This document shows positions 48,596-60,025 of a stretch of DNA of 64,000 nt, in pieces. Below the pieces are notes generated by a model that had not been told where the DNA came from, ran no database searches, and worked only from the letters and a program-made list of their open reading frames with translations. The translations under genes and the position numbers were made by a program. Source of the stretch: Wolbachia endosymbiont of Folsomia candida (GTDB taxonomy: Bacteria > Pseudomonadota > Alphaproteobacteria > Rickettsiales > Anaplasmataceae); the NCBI RefSeq assembly GCF_001931755.2, contig NZ_CP015510.2, forward strand, positions 124,001 to 188,000, given 5' to 3'. How positions within the stretch are numbered: the stretch's first letter is position 1; each line of letters opens with the position of its first letter.

Positions 48596-49141
48596 ATGTC
48601 TCGTATAGGTGCTGCTCCTATCAATATTCCTGCTGGTATTTCAGTGGAATATAATAATGGTAGGATGTTAATAAAGAGTGCTAAGGCTGAAAAAGAGCTT
48701 AGCTTGATCAGTGATGTTGTATGCCAGGTTATTGATAATCAGCTACTTCTTTCTGTGGATCAAGATAAAGATAATTATGATGAAATAAAGCCTATGTGGG
48801 GTACTTATAGAAGTAATATTAATAATATCATTAATGGAATGGTTGATGGTTTTTCTGTTGATCTTGAAATAAATGGTGTTGGATATAAAGCAGAGTGCGA
48901 TGGGAAGTATTTGACTTTATATCTTGGTTATAGCCATAATGTTAAATATAAAGTGCCTAAAGATGTTGAGATTAAGTGCATAAAGCCAACTCACTTGGTA
49001 GTAAGTGGTATGGATAAGCAAAAAGTCTATATGGTGGCATCTGATATATGTAGGATTAGGAAGTACGATCCTTATAAAGGTAAGGGTATTGTAATAAAGG
49101 GTAAATTTATGTTGCGTAAAGTTGTAAGTAAAAAGAAGTAA
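48596..49141 (+). CDS. rplF: 50S ribosomal protein L6
   Basis: 181 residues with two L6 repeats. MSRIGAAPINIPAG opens the protein, and the C-terminal RKYDPYKGKGI is conserved. Confidence 0.97.
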   Translation: MSRIGAAPINIPAGISVEYNNGRMLIKSAKAEKELSLISDVVCQVIDNQLLLSVDQDKDNYDEIKPMWGTYRSNINNIINGMVDGFSVDLEINGVGYKAECDGKYLTLYLGYSHNVKYKVPKDVEIKCIKPTHLVVSGMDKQKVYMVASDICRIRKYDPYKGKGIVIKGKFMLRKVVSKKK

Positions 49142-49146
49142 TTAAG

Positions 49147-49518
49147 ATGAAAAGATTGTATAATTTTTTAAGTAACCATGAAAAAAGGAAGCTCCGTAAT
49201 AGAGCGAAGCTCGACAAGAGCGCTGAGCGTTTGCGTATATCTATATTTAAATCTAATAGGCATTTTTATGTCCAGTTAATTAATGATGTAAAAGGAGTAA
49301 CTCTCACTTCAGCTTCTACTTTAGATGCTAAAATCAAGGATGTATGTAAGGGAAAAGTCAATGCTGAAACTATAAAACAGGTTTCTTCTTTAATGATTGA
49401 GCGCTTATCTGGTCTAAAATTAGAGCAAGATCTGGTGTTTGATCGTGGAGCATATAAATATACAGGGTTAGTTTCTCAGTTTGCTGAAGCTTTAAGAAGC
49501 TCTGGATTTAAGTTTTAG
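49147..49518 (+). CDS. rplR: 50S ribosomal protein L18
   Basis: 123 residues. The basic N-terminus and RLSIFKSNRHFYVQL-like RISIFKSNRHFYVQLIND are typical, and the C-terminal FDRGAYKYTGLVSQFAEALR is conserved. Binds 5S rRNA with L5. Confidence 0.95.
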   Translation: MKRLYNFLSNHEKRKLRNRAKLDKSAERLRISIFKSNRHFYVQLINDVKGVTLTSASTLDAKIKDVCKGKVNAETIKQVSSLMIERLSGLKLEQDLVFDRGAYKYTGLVSQFAEALRSSGFKF

Positions 49519-49530
49519 AAGGTTTTTAAT

Positions 49531-50043
49531 ATGGCTGTAAAGAATTTACAAAATAATAATGATTTATCAGAGCTTTTAGTTTCAGTACGAAGAGTAACAA
49601 CTGTTACGAAAGGTGGTAGAAGATTTTCATTTTCAATTTTGGTTGTTGTTGGTGATGGAAAGGGCAAAGTAGGATGCGGAATAGGCAAGCATGCAGAGGT
49701 TGCTGAAGCAAGGATAAAAGCTGTAAATGCTGCAAAGAAATCGATGATAAGAGTATACTTACGTGAAGGTAGGACTCTGCATCATGATATTAAAGCTAAA
49801 TTTTGTTCTGGTGAGATAGTTTTAAGATCAGCAAGACCCGGCACAGGTATTATTGCTGGTGGGGCGATTAGGTCTGTTTTTGAAGTTTTGGGTATAAAAG
49901 ATGTGGTAGCTAAGTCTACTAGGTCAAATAATCCTCATAATGTTATATGTGCGGTATTTAAGGCTTTTGATGTTATGTTGTCTCCTCGCCAAGTGGCAGG
50001 CAAAAGGGGTAAAAAGATTAGTGAAATAGTTGGAAATAGGTAA
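49531..50043 (+). CDS. rpsE: 30S ribosomal protein S5
   Basis: 170 residues. [16 protein letters not shown] and [15 protein letters not shown] are diagnostic. The next gene is rplO, with only three bases between. The rpmD gene (L30), usually found here, is absent. Confidence 0.96.
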   Translation: MAVKNLQNNNDLSELLVSVRRVTTVTKGGRRFSFSILVVVGDGKGKVGCGIGKHAEVAEARIKAVNAAKKSMIRVYLREGRTLHHDIKAKFCSGEIVLRSARPGTGIIAGGAIRSVFEVLGIKDVVAKSTRSNNPHNVICAVFKAFDVMLSPRQVAGKRGKKISEIVGNR

Positions 50044-50046
50044 AGT

Positions 50047-50517
50047 ATGAGCGATGCTATAAAATTAAATTCTATATTTACTAATTTATCTAAAAAAAAG
50101 AAGCCTAAGGTGTTAGGTAGGGGTATTGGTTGTGGTAAAGGAAAAACATCTGGTAGAGGGCATAAAGGACAAAAAGCTAGAAGTGGTGTGTCTATAAATG
50201 GATTTGAGGGTGGACAACAATCTATATATACTCGCTTACCTAAAAGAGGCTTTAAACCAATACGCAGAAATATATACTCTATAATTAACGTTGGTGATGT
50301 GCAGCGCTTGATGGATGCTGGAAAAATAGCAGAAAATTCTGTTATAGATAAAGAAATGCTATATAAACTAGGTTTTATAAAATCTATGAAAGATAGAATC
50401 AAGCTTCTTAATAAAGGTACATTGAACAAAAAATTTGCACTTCATGTTGATTTTGCTTCAGAAGCTGCAAAAAAATCTGTGGCTTTAGCTGGTGGTAGTG
50501 TAGAAATACTATCATAA
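50047..50517 (+). CDS. rplO: 50S ribosomal protein L15
   Basis: 156 residues. The glycine-rich GRGIGCGKGKTSGRGHKGQKARSG-type loop and FEGGQQSIYTRLPKRGF identify L15. secY starts three bases after its stop. Confidence 0.96.
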   Translation: MSDAIKLNSIFTNLSKKKKPKVLGRGIGCGKGKTSGRGHKGQKARSGVSINGFEGGQQSIYTRLPKRGFKPIRRNIYSIINVGDVQRLMDAGKIAENSVIDKEMLYKLGFIKSMKDRIKLLNKGTLNKKFALHVDFASEAAKKSVALAGGSVEILS

Positions 50518-50520
50518 ATT

Positions 50521-51849
50521 ATGAGCAGTAAGTCCGCATTTAATAGTTTAAATCCTGCATTGTTATATAAGGGCGACTTATTAAAGCATATATTTTTTAC
50601 ACTAATGGCTTTAATTTGCTATCGTTTGGGCACTTATGTTCCTATTCCTGGAATTAATCTTGATATAATTAATGATATATTTCCCAAAGAGGGCGCTGGC
50701 GTTTTTGGAGTATTTAATTTATTTTCTGGCGGTGCATTGGCTAGAATGACTATTTTGGCATTAAATGTTATGCCATATATAACGGCTTCTATAATTATTC
50801 AGTTGCTATCTTCTGCTATTAAGGGAATTAATGAAGTTAAAAACGATGGGGAGTCAGGGCGTAGAAAGATGAATTCTTATATACGCTATCTTACCATGGT
50901 GCTTTGTGTATTTCAATCAATCCCAATTTTGATTGGACTTGAGGGAATGAATAGAGAAGGCGTATTAGTTGTAATCGAACCAGGTGTAATGTTTCGTACA
51001 ATAGGCGTTTTCAGCCTTTTAGGTGGAACTATGTTTTTGATATGGCTTGGTGAGCGAATTAGTGCAAATGGTGTAGGTAATGGCATCTCATTAATCATTT
51101 TTACTGGCATAATATCGGAATTACACAATGCTTTATCATCTCTACTCACGTTAAATAAAAATGGGAGCATATCTTTATTTATTATTCTTTTTGTTATAGT
51201 GTTATTTTTTTCACTGCTTCTTTTGGTGATTTTTGTAGAATCCTCATATAGAAAGGTCATTGTTCAATATCCCAAAAAGCAATTTAAAAGATTACATAAT
51301 GATGATTTTACTTATATTCCACTCAAAATTAATTTGTCTGGTGTGATACCAACTATTTTTGCTAATGCAATTTTGTTGACACCTATTTCAATTGCAAATT
51401 TCTATAAGGGGCATGCTATTGCTGATTTTATTTTAAATTACTTTATGGCAAATAAAGTAGTGTACATCATAGCTTATTTAGTACTTATAGTGTCTTTTAA
51501 TTTTTTCTATGCCAATTTTATATTTAATTCAGAGGAAAATGCTGATTTTCTTAAAAAAAATGGTGGTTTTATTCCTGGTAGAAGGCCTGGAAAACATACT
51601 TCTGATTACCTTCAAGATATAGTTTTCAAATTAACATTTATTGGCTCTGCGTATTTGGTGGTAATATGTACTGTGCCTGAAATCATGAGATATCATTATG
51701 ATATACCATTTATTTTTGGTGGGACGAGTTTGTTGATTATAGTGAATGTTATTACCGATACTATTATGCAAATACAATCCTATATTTTTTCAAATAGGTA
51801 TGATAGCTGGATAAAGAAATATGAGTCTAAAACGAGGAAAGTAAGATGA
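50521..51849 (+). CDS. secY: Protein translocase subunit SecY
   Basis: 442-residue core of the Sec channel with ten membrane helices. [10 protein letters not shown], the plug-region [24 protein letters not shown], and [11 protein letters not shown] are present. Its stop overlaps adk by four bases (ATGA), so both are probably translated from one message. Confidence 0.97.
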   Translation: MSSKSAFNSLNPALLYKGDLLKHIFFTLMALICYRLGTYVPIPGINLDIINDIFPKEGAGVFGVFNLFSGGALARMTILALNVMPYITASIIIQLLSSAIKGINEVKNDGESGRRKMNSYIRYLTMVLCVFQSIPILIGLEGMNREGVLVVIEPGVMFRTIGVFSLLGGTMFLIWLGERISANGVGNGISLIIFTGIISELHNALSSLLTLNKNGSISLFIILFVIVLFFSLLLLVIFVESSYRKVIVQYPKKQFKRLHNDDFTYIPLKINLSGVIPTIFANAILLTPISIANFYKGHAIADFILNYFMANKVVYIIAYLVLIVSFNFFYANFIFNSEENADFLKKNGGFIPGRRPGKHTSDYLQDIVFKLTFIGSAYLVVICTVPEIMRYHYDIPFIFGGTSLLIIVNVITDTIMQIQSYIFSNRYDSWIKKYESKTRKVR

Positions 51850-52496
51850 TCATTACGATTTTTGGTCCTCCAGGTTCTGGTAAAGGTACTCAATCAAGCT
51901 TATTAATGGCAAAATATGACTTAAAACTAATTTCAGTGGGAGATTTATTAAGGAATATTATATCTAGCGGTAGTGAATTGGGTAAAAAAATAAAGGATAC
52001 TGTCGAGTCTGGTAATTTAATACAAGATAATATTATATGTGAGTTATTGCGCGATCAACTTGCATTAGTGGATGATAATTGTTTGCTGGATGGGTTTCCT
52101 AGAAATTTGAATCAGGCTCATTTTTTGACTCAAATTTTGCAAGAGAAATATAAAAGGGATGTTGATATTGTAATTGAGCTGCAGCTTGATGATGAGATTG
52201 CGATTGATAGGTTAAAAAATCGTCTTGTATGTTTGGATTGTAAGAGTATATATAGTGTATCTTCTTTTAAAGGCAGTGATAATCCTGCTTGTCTTAAATG
52301 TAAAAGTACGAGATTAGAGAAAAGAATTGACGATGCTGATATATCTGCAATTAATAAGAGAATAAGCGAATATCACCTTCAAATGAAGGATTTACGCGAG
52401 TATTATAGAGACAAATTATTAACAATTGATGCTAATTTGGGCGTTAATAAGGTGACGCAAGAGATTGAAAATAAAATTTCTTGTAATTTAGTTTGA
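51846..52496 (+). CDS. adk: Adenylate kinase
   Basis: 216-residue long-form enzyme (AMP + ATP to 2 ADP). The P-loop GPPGSGKGT is at residues 7-15, and LLDGFPRN follows. The LID has CLDC and CLKC pairs, a four-cysteine zinc site more often seen in Gram-positive enzymes. It lies between secY and rpsM, where many proteobacteria also carry it. Confidence 0.96.
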   Translation: MIITIFGPPGSGKGTQSSLLMAKYDLKLISVGDLLRNIISSGSELGKKIKDTVESGNLIQDNIICELLRDQLALVDDNCLLDGFPRNLNQAHFLTQILQEKYKRDVDIVIELQLDDEIAIDRLKNRLVCLDCKSIYSVSSFKGSDNPACLKCKSTRLEKRIDDADISAINKRISEYHLQMKDLREYYRDKLLTIDANLGVNKVTQEIENKISCNLV

Positions 52497-52555
52497 CTCA
52501 GAGTTGTTTTATGGTATAAATTAAGAGTTATTATTAATAAAATATCGAGGTATCA

Positions 52556-52924
52556 GTGGCACGTATTGCAGGTATAAATGTTCCGGTAAAGAAATGTGTT
52601 CCTTTTGCATTAACTTATATATATGGTATAGGTATTGCTACTGCGAATGTAATTTGCCACGCTTGTGAAATTGATAGATCGAAGCGTGTTTCGGAATTAC
52701 GAGATGAAGACATAGAAAAGATTGGCAGCTTCATTAGGCAAAATTATGCTATAGAAGGTGAGCTTAGGAAAGAAGTAGCTATGAATATAAAGTCTTTAGT
52801 GGAGATGGGATGTTATAGAGGAGTGAGGCATAGAAAAGGTTTACCTGTTAGAGGGCAAAGAACCCATACTAACGCTAAGACTCGTAAAGGTAGATCTCGT
52901 TTGCCTATTGCTGGAAAAAAATAA
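52556..52924 (+). CDS. rpsM: 30S ribosomal protein S13
   Basis: 122 residues from a GTG start. ARIAGINVP and the C-terminal [26 protein letters not shown] tail are typical. rpmJ (L36) is not found before it. Confidence 0.96.
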   Translation: MARIAGINVPVKKCVPFALTYIYGIGIATANVICHACEIDRSKRVSELRDEDIEKIGSFIRQNYAIEGELRKEVAMNIKSLVEMGCYRGVRHRKGLPVRGQRTHTNAKTRKGRSRLPIAGKK

Positions 52925-52947
52925 ATTTATTGTTGTTGTGAGTTTTA

Positions 52948-53334
52948 ATGAAAAAAGTCAAAACGGTTGGTAAAAGTACAAAGAAGTTTATTACTGGTGT
53001 TGTTCATATTCGTGCAACTTTTAATAACACTTTTGTGAATGTAACCGATGTTCAAGGTAATACATTATATCAAACTTCTGTAGGTGCATATGGTTTTTCA
53101 GGATCAAGAAAATCTACACCTTACGCTGCAGGTAAGGCTGCAGAGTCTGCTGCGAAGAACGCAACAGAGAGATTTGGTATGAAGGTTGTTTCTGTAATAG
53201 TTCGTGGTCCTGGTTTTGGTACTGAAGCTGCGGTAAAAGCGCTTCGTGGCTGTGGGTTAACTGTTACTTCGATTGCAGATAAAACCGCAATTCCTCATAA
53301 TGGATGCAGGTTAAGAAAGAAAAGAAGAGTATAG
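52948..53334 (+). CDS. rpsK: 30S ribosomal protein S11
   Basis: 128 residues. [19 protein letters not shown] and [17 protein letters not shown] are diagnostic. Confidence 0.97.
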   Translation: MKKVKTVGKSTKKFITGVVHIRATFNNTFVNVTDVQGNTLYQTSVGAYGFSGSRKSTPYAAGKAAESAAKNATERFGMKVVSVIVRGPGFGTEAAVKALRGCGLTVTSIADKTAIPHNGCRLRKKRRV

Positions 53335-53356
53335 GATTATTGGAAAAGGTTGTTTT

Positions 53357-54424
53357 ATGTATTATAATGATAGTGTTTCTGTCTGTGACAATGTTGATAA
53401 GTTGACTAAGCCTAATTCAGTTAAAGTAATATTAGGTGATTCAAGTGAAAGAGGCGATATAGTCTTAGAGCCACTCGAAAGTGGTTTTGCTTTAACCTTA
53501 GGTAATGCGCTGAGACGTGTAATGCTGTCTTCTCTTAGAGGCAGTGCTGTTTATGGAATAAAAATTGAAGGTGTAACGCACGAATTTACTTCAGTTCAAG
53601 GAGTCAGAGAAGATGTAACTGATGTGGTGCTAAATATGAGCATGCTGAGGTGTAAGCTGGATGGCGTTTCTAATAAGTCCTTGAATTTGAGTGTTAAAGG
53701 TCCTTGTGAAGTATTGGCAGGTATGATAGAGACTGATGATGAGTGCTCTATTGTAAATAAAGATTTGTTAATATGTACGTTAGGAGAAAATGTAGAGCTT
53801 AACATGACTATATATGTTTCTAGTGGGAAAGGTTATCTTCCTGTATCAAAATATAAAGAGAATGAATTTTTAAAGCTTATTAATGAGCAGGATTTAACAG
53901 GGTTTATTCCTGTTAATGCTTTGTATAGTCCTGTCAAAATGGTTTCCTACAGAATAGAGAATAGTCGTGTTGGTCAGGTGACAGATAAAGATAAATTAAT
54001 ATTGTCAATTGAAACTGATGGTACAGTTTCCCCTAGTCAAGCTGTTGATTCTGCTGCAAGGATATTGCAGGAACAGCTTCAACCTTTTATTAGCTCTGAC
54101 GTCGGGTATAAAAAACAACAGACTTCTTTATCTTCTAGTGCTAAAGATTTAGGATATGATCCAGTTTTATTACGTAAAGTAGATGAGATGGAATTATCTG
54201 TTAGGTCGCATAATTGTTTGAAGAATGAGGATATTACTTATATAGGTGATCTTGTTCAGAAAACAGAAGGTGAAATGCTCAGGACTGCTAATTTTGGTAG
54301 AAAATCTTTGAATGAAATTAAGGCAGTTTTGACCAATTTTGGCTTATCTTTAGGTATGGATGTACCAAATTGGCCACCTAAAGATATAGAAGCGTTGGCT
54401 AAGCAACATACTGATGAAGATTAG
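53357..54424 (+). CDS. rpoA: RNA polymerase subunit alpha
   Basis: 355 residues. The N-terminal dimerisation domain has [20 protein letters not shown] linker leads to the C-terminal DNA-binding domain, with [15 protein letters not shown] and [13 protein letters not shown]. Complete and normal in length. Confidence 0.97.
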   Translation: MYYNDSVSVCDNVDKLTKPNSVKVILGDSSERGDIVLEPLESGFALTLGNALRRVMLSSLRGSAVYGIKIEGVTHEFTSVQGVREDVTDVVLNMSMLRCKLDGVSNKSLNLSVKGPCEVLAGMIETDDECSIVNKDLLICTLGENVELNMTIYVSSGKGYLPVSKYKENEFLKLINEQDLTGFIPVNALYSPVKMVSYRIENSRVGQVTDKDKLILSIETDGTVSPSQAVDSAARILQEQLQPFISSDVGYKKQQTSLSSSAKDLGYDPVLLRKVDEMELSVRSHNCLKNEDITYIGDLVQKTEGEMLRTANFGRKSLNEIKAVLTNFGLSLGMDVPNWPPKDIEALAKQHTDED

Positions 54425-54431
54425 GTAGTAT

Positions 54432-54860
54432 ATGAAACATGGAATAAAAAAGCGTAAGTTCTCTCGTGATAGTCAGCATAGGGTATCAATGCTAAAGAAT
54501 CTATCTATCTCATTGATTAATCATGAGCAGATTGTAACAACTTTAGCAAAAGCTAAGGAACTTCGTCCATATGTGGAGAAGTTTATTACAATTGCTAAGA
54601 ATAAAAATGATTTACATGGTAGAAGACTTTTACTTTCGCGCCTTCATAATGATAAGATAACAGTTGATAAGTTATTGACTATTTTAGCTGATCGTTATAA
54701 GAATCGTAAAGGTGGGTATTCTAGGATAATGAAGCTTGGCACTCGGAATGGTGATTGTGCTTCAATGGGAGTAATCGAGTTAGTTGATAGAGATATTTCA
54801 GCAAAAGGTAAGGCTTATGGCAGAAATCAGGAAGACGACAAGGTAGTAGTACAAAACTAA
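54432..54860 (+). CDS. rplQ: 50S ribosomal protein L17
   Basis: 142 residues. MKHGIKKRKFSRDSQHR and TLAKAKELRPYVEKFIT are typical. Last ribosomal gene of the cluster. The C-terminus is slightly longer than the shortest forms. Confidence 0.96.
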   Translation: MKHGIKKRKFSRDSQHRVSMLKNLSISLINHEQIVTTLAKAKELRPYVEKFITIAKNKNDLHGRRLLLSRLHNDKITVDKLLTILADRYKNRKGGYSRIMKLGTRNGDCASMGVIELVDRDISAKGKAYGRNQEDDKVVVQN

Positions 54861-54880
54861 TTTTTTGTTATAGCTTGCTT

Positions 54881-55252
54881 ATGGTGAACGGTTTGCGCTA
54901 CTTTATAGGTTATTTTGGTGAGTTATTGATTTTAATATATTTAAAATTGAAATGGTATGATGTTTTAAAACATCGTTACTGCTCTCAGTTCGGTGAAGTT
55001 GATTTAATTGTATCGAAAAAAAGACAGCTTATTTTTATAGAAGTTAAAACAAGTTTATTTGGCCAAGAAATACCGATATCTAACATTCAGTGCCAGTCTA
55101 TTATAAATTCTTCTAAGTATTTCTTGAGTAAAAATCCTGAGTTTTTAGGGCATTCAATTAGGTATGATTTATATTTTCTTTCTTTGAAAAGTAAACCTAT
55201 TTATATAAAAAATGCTTGGATGGAAGGATCAGTTGGCGAGAAATTTATATAG
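54881..55252 (+). CDS. YraN / UPF0102-family endonuclease-like protein
   Basis: 123 residues from the ATG at 54881; a TTG six bases upstream is an alternative. The nuclease-like core is QFGEVDLIVSKKRQLIFIEVKTS, where E..D and ExK match the restriction-endonuclease-like fold of the family. The biological role is not established. It lies between rplQ and atpH on the same strand, 20 bases after rplQ. Confidence 0.8.
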   Translation: MVNGLRYFIGYFGELLILIYLKLKWYDVLKHRYCSQFGEVDLIVSKKRQLIFIEVKTSLFGQEIPISNIQCQSIINSSKYFLSKNPEFLGHSIRYDLYFLSLKSKPIYIKNAWMEGSVGEKFI

Positions 55253-55264
55253 GTAATTAAAAAT

Positions 55265-55825
55265 ATGAGAAAGACTGAGTATAATAATTTAATTTCATCT
55301 TATGCTAGAGTGCTGTTAGATGTTGCATGTGATAAATTAGATACTGTAAGAAAGGAAGTAGAGTTTTTGTTGGCTTTTTTTGAAAATCAGTGTGATGTTT
55401 TGGTATATTTATCGAATCCGAGGGTCTCTTTTTCAAGCAAAAAAGAAGTAATGCTTTCTATGAAAAAGCATTTAAGTGAAGATTTAATAAGATTTATCAT
55501 AGTTATATTTGCCAATAAGCGTTCTGGTTTTTTAATTCCCATATTAGAAAAATTCTTGCATTTTGTAAGAGAAAATAAAAATGAATTCGAGATTACTATC
55601 AAATCAGCAGAGTCTTTAAAGGAATCAGATATAAAAATAATTACTGAATCTTTGAGTTTTCTTGGTAAAATAATAAAAGTGAGTAATGTGGTTGATCCTT
55701 CCATATTAGGTGGTTTTATAGTTAGATATGGCTTTAATTTGATTGATGCTTCGCTAAAAAGTTACTTAGATAGGTTAGTTGATTTAAGTAAAATGGAAAT
55801 ATTAAAAATAGGGAATTGTGTATGA
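55265..55825 (+). CDS. atpH: ATP synthase subunit delta
   Basis: 186-residue stalk subunit linking F1 to the b subunits. The N-terminal [20 protein letters not shown]-like [14 protein letters not shown], and the C-terminal [27 protein letters not shown] are diagnostic. It overlaps atpA by four bases (ATGA). Confidence 0.92.
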   Translation: MRKTEYNNLISSYARVLLDVACDKLDTVRKEVEFLLAFFENQCDVLVYLSNPRVSFSSKKEVMLSMKKHLSEDLIRFIIVIFANKRSGFLIPILEKFLHFVRENKNEFEITIKSAESLKESDIKIITESLSFLGKIIKVSNVVDPSILGGFIVRYGFNLIDASLKSYLDRLVDLSKMEILKIGNCV

Positions 55826-57363
55826 CAGATCGTATGAATGCTTCTGAAATAGTAAAGATAATAACAGAGAAAGTTGGGGCATTTGATAATCCTATAAAGC
55901 GAGAAAATATAGGTGAGGTGATTTCAGTAACTGATGGTATCGCGCTCATTTATGGGCTAGAAAAGGCAAAATTCGGTGAAAAGGTGTTTTTTGCAAGCGG
56001 CATAGAAGGAATAGTTCTTGATTTAGATCATGACACAGCTGGAGTTGTGATACTCGGTAATGACCGCGATGTTAAAGAAGGTGATATTGTAAAATGTAGT
56101 GGTGATGTTGTTAAAGTGCCTGTAGGACATGAGTTATTGGGCAGAGTTGTGAATGCTTTAGGGCATCCTATAGATGGTCATGGGGAAATTAGATCTAAAA
56201 ACACGATGGATATAGAGTCCAAAGCGCCTGGCATTATTGATCGTAAGTCTGTGCATGAGCCACTTCAAACTGGAGTGAAAATTATAGATTTGCTAATCCC
56301 AATAGGTAGAGGGCAGCGTGAGTTAATTATTGGTGATAGGCAAATTGGTAAAACTACTATTGCTCTGGACACTATTATCAATCAGAAAAAGATTAATGAT
56401 GAAGTAGATGATAATCAAAAAGTTTACTGTGTTTATGTTGCGATTGGTCAAAAAATTTCAACAGTAGCGAAAGTTGTAAATAAGCTAAGAGAGAGTGGAG
56501 CATTGGCATATACGACTGTAGTGGTGGCTAGTGCATCTGACTGCGCGCCTATGCAGTTTTTAGCGCCTTATGCTGGTTGCACTATTGGGGAATTTTTCCG
56601 TGACAATGGAATGCATTGTTTAGTTGTGTACGATGATTTATCTAAACATGCTGTGGCATATAGACAAATGTCCTTACTACTCAGGCGTCCTCCTGGTCGT
56701 GAAGCTTACCCTGGTGATATATTCTACGTACATTCTCGGTTGCTTGAAAGAGCTGCTAAAATGTCTGATGAAAAAGGGCAAGGGTCTTTAACTGCTTTGC
56801 CAATTATTGAGACTCAAGCTGGTGATGTGTCAGCGTATGTTCCAACAAATGTTATCTCAATTACTGACGGACAAATCTTCCTTGAATCTGAATTATTTCA
56901 CAAAGGGTTTCGTCCTGCAGTGAATATAGGGTTATCAGTTTCGCGGGTTGGTTCTGCTGCACAACTCAAATCTGTGAAAAAAGTTGCGGGTTCTATAAAG
57001 TTAAGTTTAGCTCAATATAGAGAACTAGAAGATTTTGCGAAATTTGGTTCTGATCTTGATGCTAGTGTTCAATTATCCTTAAAAAAAGGGCGATACCTTG
57101 TTGAGTTATTAAAGCAAAAGCAACATTCACCTATGCCGGTAGAAGAGCAAGTGGTGCTGATGTATATTTTTTCTAATCTATATGATCAATTAAGCAATAT
57201 CAGTGTAAGTGACGTTGGTAAATTTGAGCATGACCTTATTAGTTATTTTAATGCTGCGCATCCTGGAGTTTTAAAAAAGTTGTCAAATGACATGGGTGAT
57301 GGTATAAAAAATGATGTTTTCAATATTGTGAGTAATTTTGTTACTCAATTTAATTGCGTTTAG
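55822..57363 (+). CDS. atpA: ATP synthase subunit alpha
   Basis: 513 residues from the ATG at 55822, which overlaps the atpH stop. The Walker A sequence GDRQIGKT is at 171-178, and [23 protein letters not shown] and [12 protein letters not shown] follow. atpG and atpD do not follow as in a standard operon; atpD-atpC lie at 34290-36091. Confidence 0.97.
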   Translation: MTDRMNASEIVKIITEKVGAFDNPIKRENIGEVISVTDGIALIYGLEKAKFGEKVFFASGIEGIVLDLDHDTAGVVILGNDRDVKEGDIVKCSGDVVKVPVGHELLGRVVNALGHPIDGHGEIRSKNTMDIESKAPGIIDRKSVHEPLQTGVKIIDLLIPIGRGQRELIIGDRQIGKTTIALDTIINQKKINDEVDDNQKVYCVYVAIGQKISTVAKVVNKLRESGALAYTTVVVASASDCAPMQFLAPYAGCTIGEFFRDNGMHCLVVYDDLSKHAVAYRQMSLLLRRPPGREAYPGDIFYVHSRLLERAAKMSDEKGQGSLTALPIIETQAGDVSAYVPTNVISITDGQIFLESELFHKGFRPAVNIGLSVSRVGSAAQLKSVKKVAGSIKLSLAQYRELEDFAKFGSDLDASVQLSLKKGRYLVELLKQKQHSPMPVEEQVVLMYIFSNLYDQLSNISVSDVGKFEHDLISYFNAAHPGVLKKLSNDMGDGIKNDVFNIVSNFVTQFNCV

Positions 57364-57372
57364 GTGGTGGTT

Positions 57373-57867
57373 ATGGCTTCATCCATTATTAATAAGATTC
57401 CTATGACAAAGGAAGGTTTTGGGCTTATGCAAGCTGAAGTTGAAAAATTAAATGAAGAGAAACCTTGTGTTATACAGGCTATTTCTGATGCTCGTGATCA
57501 CGGTGATTTATCTGAAAATGCAGAGTATCATGCTGCACGGGAGAGGTTAGGTTTTATTGAAGGTCGTATAATGGAGCTAGAGAATAAGCTTTCACATGCA
57601 GAAGTGATTAAAGTGGAAAATTTGTCTGGTGATACAGTAATGTTTGGCGCAACTCTCACACTTAGTATGTTTAATCATGATGATACTGAAGTAGAATATA
57701 TTTATAAAATTGTGGGTGAATATGAAGCTGATGTTTCAAAAAAGTTGATATCCAGCAGCTCACCACTGGGAAGTGCTTTAATTGGCAAGAAAGTCGGTGA
57801 ATATGTAGAAGTGGTAGTGCCAAGTGGAGAAAAATTGTATAAAATAGTTAAGATTGAGTTTAAATAG
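57373..57867 (+). CDS. greA: Transcription elongation factor GreA
   Basis: 164 residues from the ATG at 57373; a GTG directly after atpA is a less likely start. The N-terminal coiled coil includes ARDHGDLSENAEYHAARERLGFIEGRI with the acidic tip. The C-terminal FKBP-like domain ends in SPLGSALIGKKVGE. It rescues backtracked RNA polymerase. Confidence 0.95.
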   Translation: MASSIINKIPMTKEGFGLMQAEVEKLNEEKPCVIQAISDARDHGDLSENAEYHAARERLGFIEGRIMELENKLSHAEVIKVENLSGDTVMFGATLTLSMFNHDDTEVEYIYKIVGEYEADVSKKLISSSSPLGSALIGKKVGEYVEVVVPSGEKLYKIVKIEFK

Positions 57868-57870
57868 ATT

Positions 57871-58515
57871 ATGGTACAAGCTAATTTCAAATCAGTGAAT
57901 CTACCTGGCATTTCTTCTGTTGAAGATGTACTGGAAGATGCTCGTTTAGGTAAATTATTTATTTTAGTTGACGATGAAAATAGAGAAAATGAAGGCGATT
58001 TGATTGTCTTAGCTGAGAAAATAAAGCCAGAACATATGGCTTTTATGGTAAATTATGGCACAGGCATTGTTTGTTTGGCAATGACTAAATCTCACATGGA
58101 GAATTTAAATCTTAACTTCATGGAGAAAAAAAATGTTAGTGATAATCATACAGCATTTACTACGTCTATAGATGCACGCTATGGTATCACAACTGGTGTT
58201 TCAGCAGAGGATAGGACAAAAACTATACTTACTGCTATTGATAAGGATAGTACTCAAGATGACATCATAACACCAGGGCATGTTTTTCCTCTGATTGCGA
58301 ACGAAGGCGGAGTAACAAAACGTGCTGGTCACACTGAAGCAAGCGTTGAAATAGCAAAGCTAGTTGGGCTTGACCATTCAGCAGTGATTTGTGAATTAGT
58401 AAATGATGATGGCTCTATGATGCGGTTACCAGAGCTGCTTAAATTTGCTGAACATCATAAAATTAAGTTAACTACCATCGATAAACTTATCAGTTACGTC
58501 GAAAAATTAAACTAG
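57871..58515 (+). CDS. ribB: 3,4-dihydroxy-2-butanone 4-phosphate synthase
   Basis: 214 residues. It makes the four-carbon riboflavin precursor from ribulose 5-phosphate. The motif DDENRENEGDLI holds the catalytic acidic loop, followed by GITTGVSAEDR, TPGHVFPL and RAGHTEASVEIAKLVGL. There is no fused GTP cyclohydrolase II (RibA) domain. It starts three bases after greA. Confidence 0.94.
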   Translation: MVQANFKSVNLPGISSVEDVLEDARLGKLFILVDDENRENEGDLIVLAEKIKPEHMAFMVNYGTGIVCLAMTKSHMENLNLNFMEKKNVSDNHTAFTTSIDARYGITTGVSAEDRTKTILTAIDKDSTQDDIITPGHVFPLIANEGGVTKRAGHTEASVEIAKLVGLDHSAVICELVNDDGSMMRLPELLKFAEHHKIKLTTIDKLISYVEKLN

Positions 58516-58583
58516 CGTTTATAAATTTATATAATTTTAGTGTTAAAATATAGAATTCCTGTAAATTGTATAAATAGTACGCA

Positions 58584-59897
58584 ATGTCTATGTTTAAATT
58601 TACTAAATTTTTTATTTTATTATTCTTTTTTGCATATTGTGATAGTGCTTACTCTGTTAATATCATCAGGGATAGCGAAGTAGAAGCGATGGTGAAAGAG
58701 CTGGCGCAACCTTTATTTTCTGCTGCGGGTATTGATAGTGATAGAATGAAAGTTTTTATAATTAATGATAATTCGATTAACGCTTTCGTTATTAACAATA
58801 ACAGTATTTTCATTCATTTAGGACTTTTACAATATTCTACTAAACCTTATGTTCTGCTTGGTATTTTAGCACATGAAATGGCTCATATATCTGCTGGTCA
58901 TATATTGCAGATGAGTGGCGCTATGAGTTATTTTCAATCGATAGCGATGATTAGTTATATGGTGGGATTGGTTTCTAGTATTGTTATTGATCCTCAGATT
59001 GCTGGTGCAATTCTACTTAGTGGTATAAGTATAAGTAGTAGGTTGTTTTTTAACTATTCTCAAGAACAAGAAAGCGTGGCAGATAGCTATGCTTTAAGAT
59101 ACCTTGATGAATCTGGCTATGACAATGTAGGCATGAAAGAGGTTTTTGATTACTTTAAAAGCATTGAGAGTGAAAGCACTGAACAATATTTCCGCACTCA
59201 TCCGCTTAGTGATAAACGTGTATTTGCTGTGCAGAATTATAAGGTTAAAAATAATGTAAAACCAGTTCTTACGGATAAATTGCTGAAATTTGAGCGTATG
59301 GTTGCAAAGCTAGACTCTTTTTTCTCTCCTGTTCATGTGTTATCTAGTAAATACGAAGGTAATGATAAAATTTCTGAGTATGTGAATGCTATAGTTTGCT
59401 ATAGGCAAGGAAAGGTAGAGGAAGCTATTGCTAGAGTTGATTTATTAATACAGGAGTCACTCAGTGACCCATACTTATATGAATTAAAGGCAGAAATGCT
59501 ATACAAGTCTGGAAGTTTAAGTGAAGCAGTCAAAATGTATGAAGAGTCGCTTAAATATTTGTCTGGTGACAACAATTATTTAGTAAAACTTGCGTTGTCT
59601 CATACTTTGTTACTGCATGGTGATGCGAAGAAAGCGATTTTTTATTTAGAGCAGATTGTAAGTGTGGAACCAAATAACTCTTTTGTGTGGAAATATTTGA
59701 GCATTGCGTATAAACGTGATGCTGATACGGCAATGTATTACTTTGCTTTAACGAAAAAAGCTTGTATTGAAGGCAATTCAAAGCAGTTTATGAAATATGC
59801 AGAGCTCGCTGTTCAAGCTTTACCAAAAAATAGCCGTTACTTGCTACAAATTGAAGATATGAAGCGGTTTAATGGTAATGTTAAGAAACTTTCTTGA
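58584..59897 (+). CDS. M48-family metalloprotease with TPR repeats (BepA-like)
   Basis: 437 residues. An N-terminal signal peptide (about 1-24) is followed by the zinc protease domain with HEMAH at residues 97-101 and the third ligand in EQESVADSYALRYL. The C-terminal half (about 230-420) is helical with TPR-like repeats such as LYELKAEMLYKSGSLSEAVKMYEESLKYL. This layout is that of BepA/YfgC, which checks outer-membrane protein assembly at the Bam complex. The export signal suggests a periplasmic location. Confidence 0.9.
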   Translation: MSMFKFTKFFILLFFFAYCDSAYSVNIIRDSEVEAMVKELAQPLFSAAGIDSDRMKVFIINDNSINAFVINNNSIFIHLGLLQYSTKPYVLLGILAHEMAHISAGHILQMSGAMSYFQSIAMISYMVGLVSSIVIDPQIAGAILLSGISISSRLFFNYSQEQESVADSYALRYLDESGYDNVGMKEVFDYFKSIESESTEQYFRTHPLSDKRVFAVQNYKVKNNVKPVLTDKLLKFERMVAKLDSFFSPVHVLSSKYEGNDKISEYVNAIVCYRQGKVEEAIARVDLLIQESLSDPYLYELKAEMLYKSGSLSEAVKMYEESLKYLSGDNNYLVKLALSHTLLLHGDAKKAIFYLEQIVSVEPNNSFVWKYLSIAYKRDADTAMYYFALTKKACIEGNSKQFMKYAELAVQALPKNSRYLLQIEDMKRFNGNVKKLS

Positions 59898-60025
59898 TGA
59901 TTACTATAAGGAGAGCTAATACAGCTATAGCCAAAATATGTAAGGTTTACCATTTTTTCTGTCATCCTATGACTTGATCATAGGATCCAGTGTAAAAAAA
60001 ATTCCTGGATCCCAGTGTCACGCAC

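Noticed and set aside
50044-50046. A hidden rpmD (L30) between rpsE and rplO, or rpmJ before rpsM
   Set aside because: Only three bases separate rpsE and rplO, and no L36-like frame occurs between secY and rpsM.
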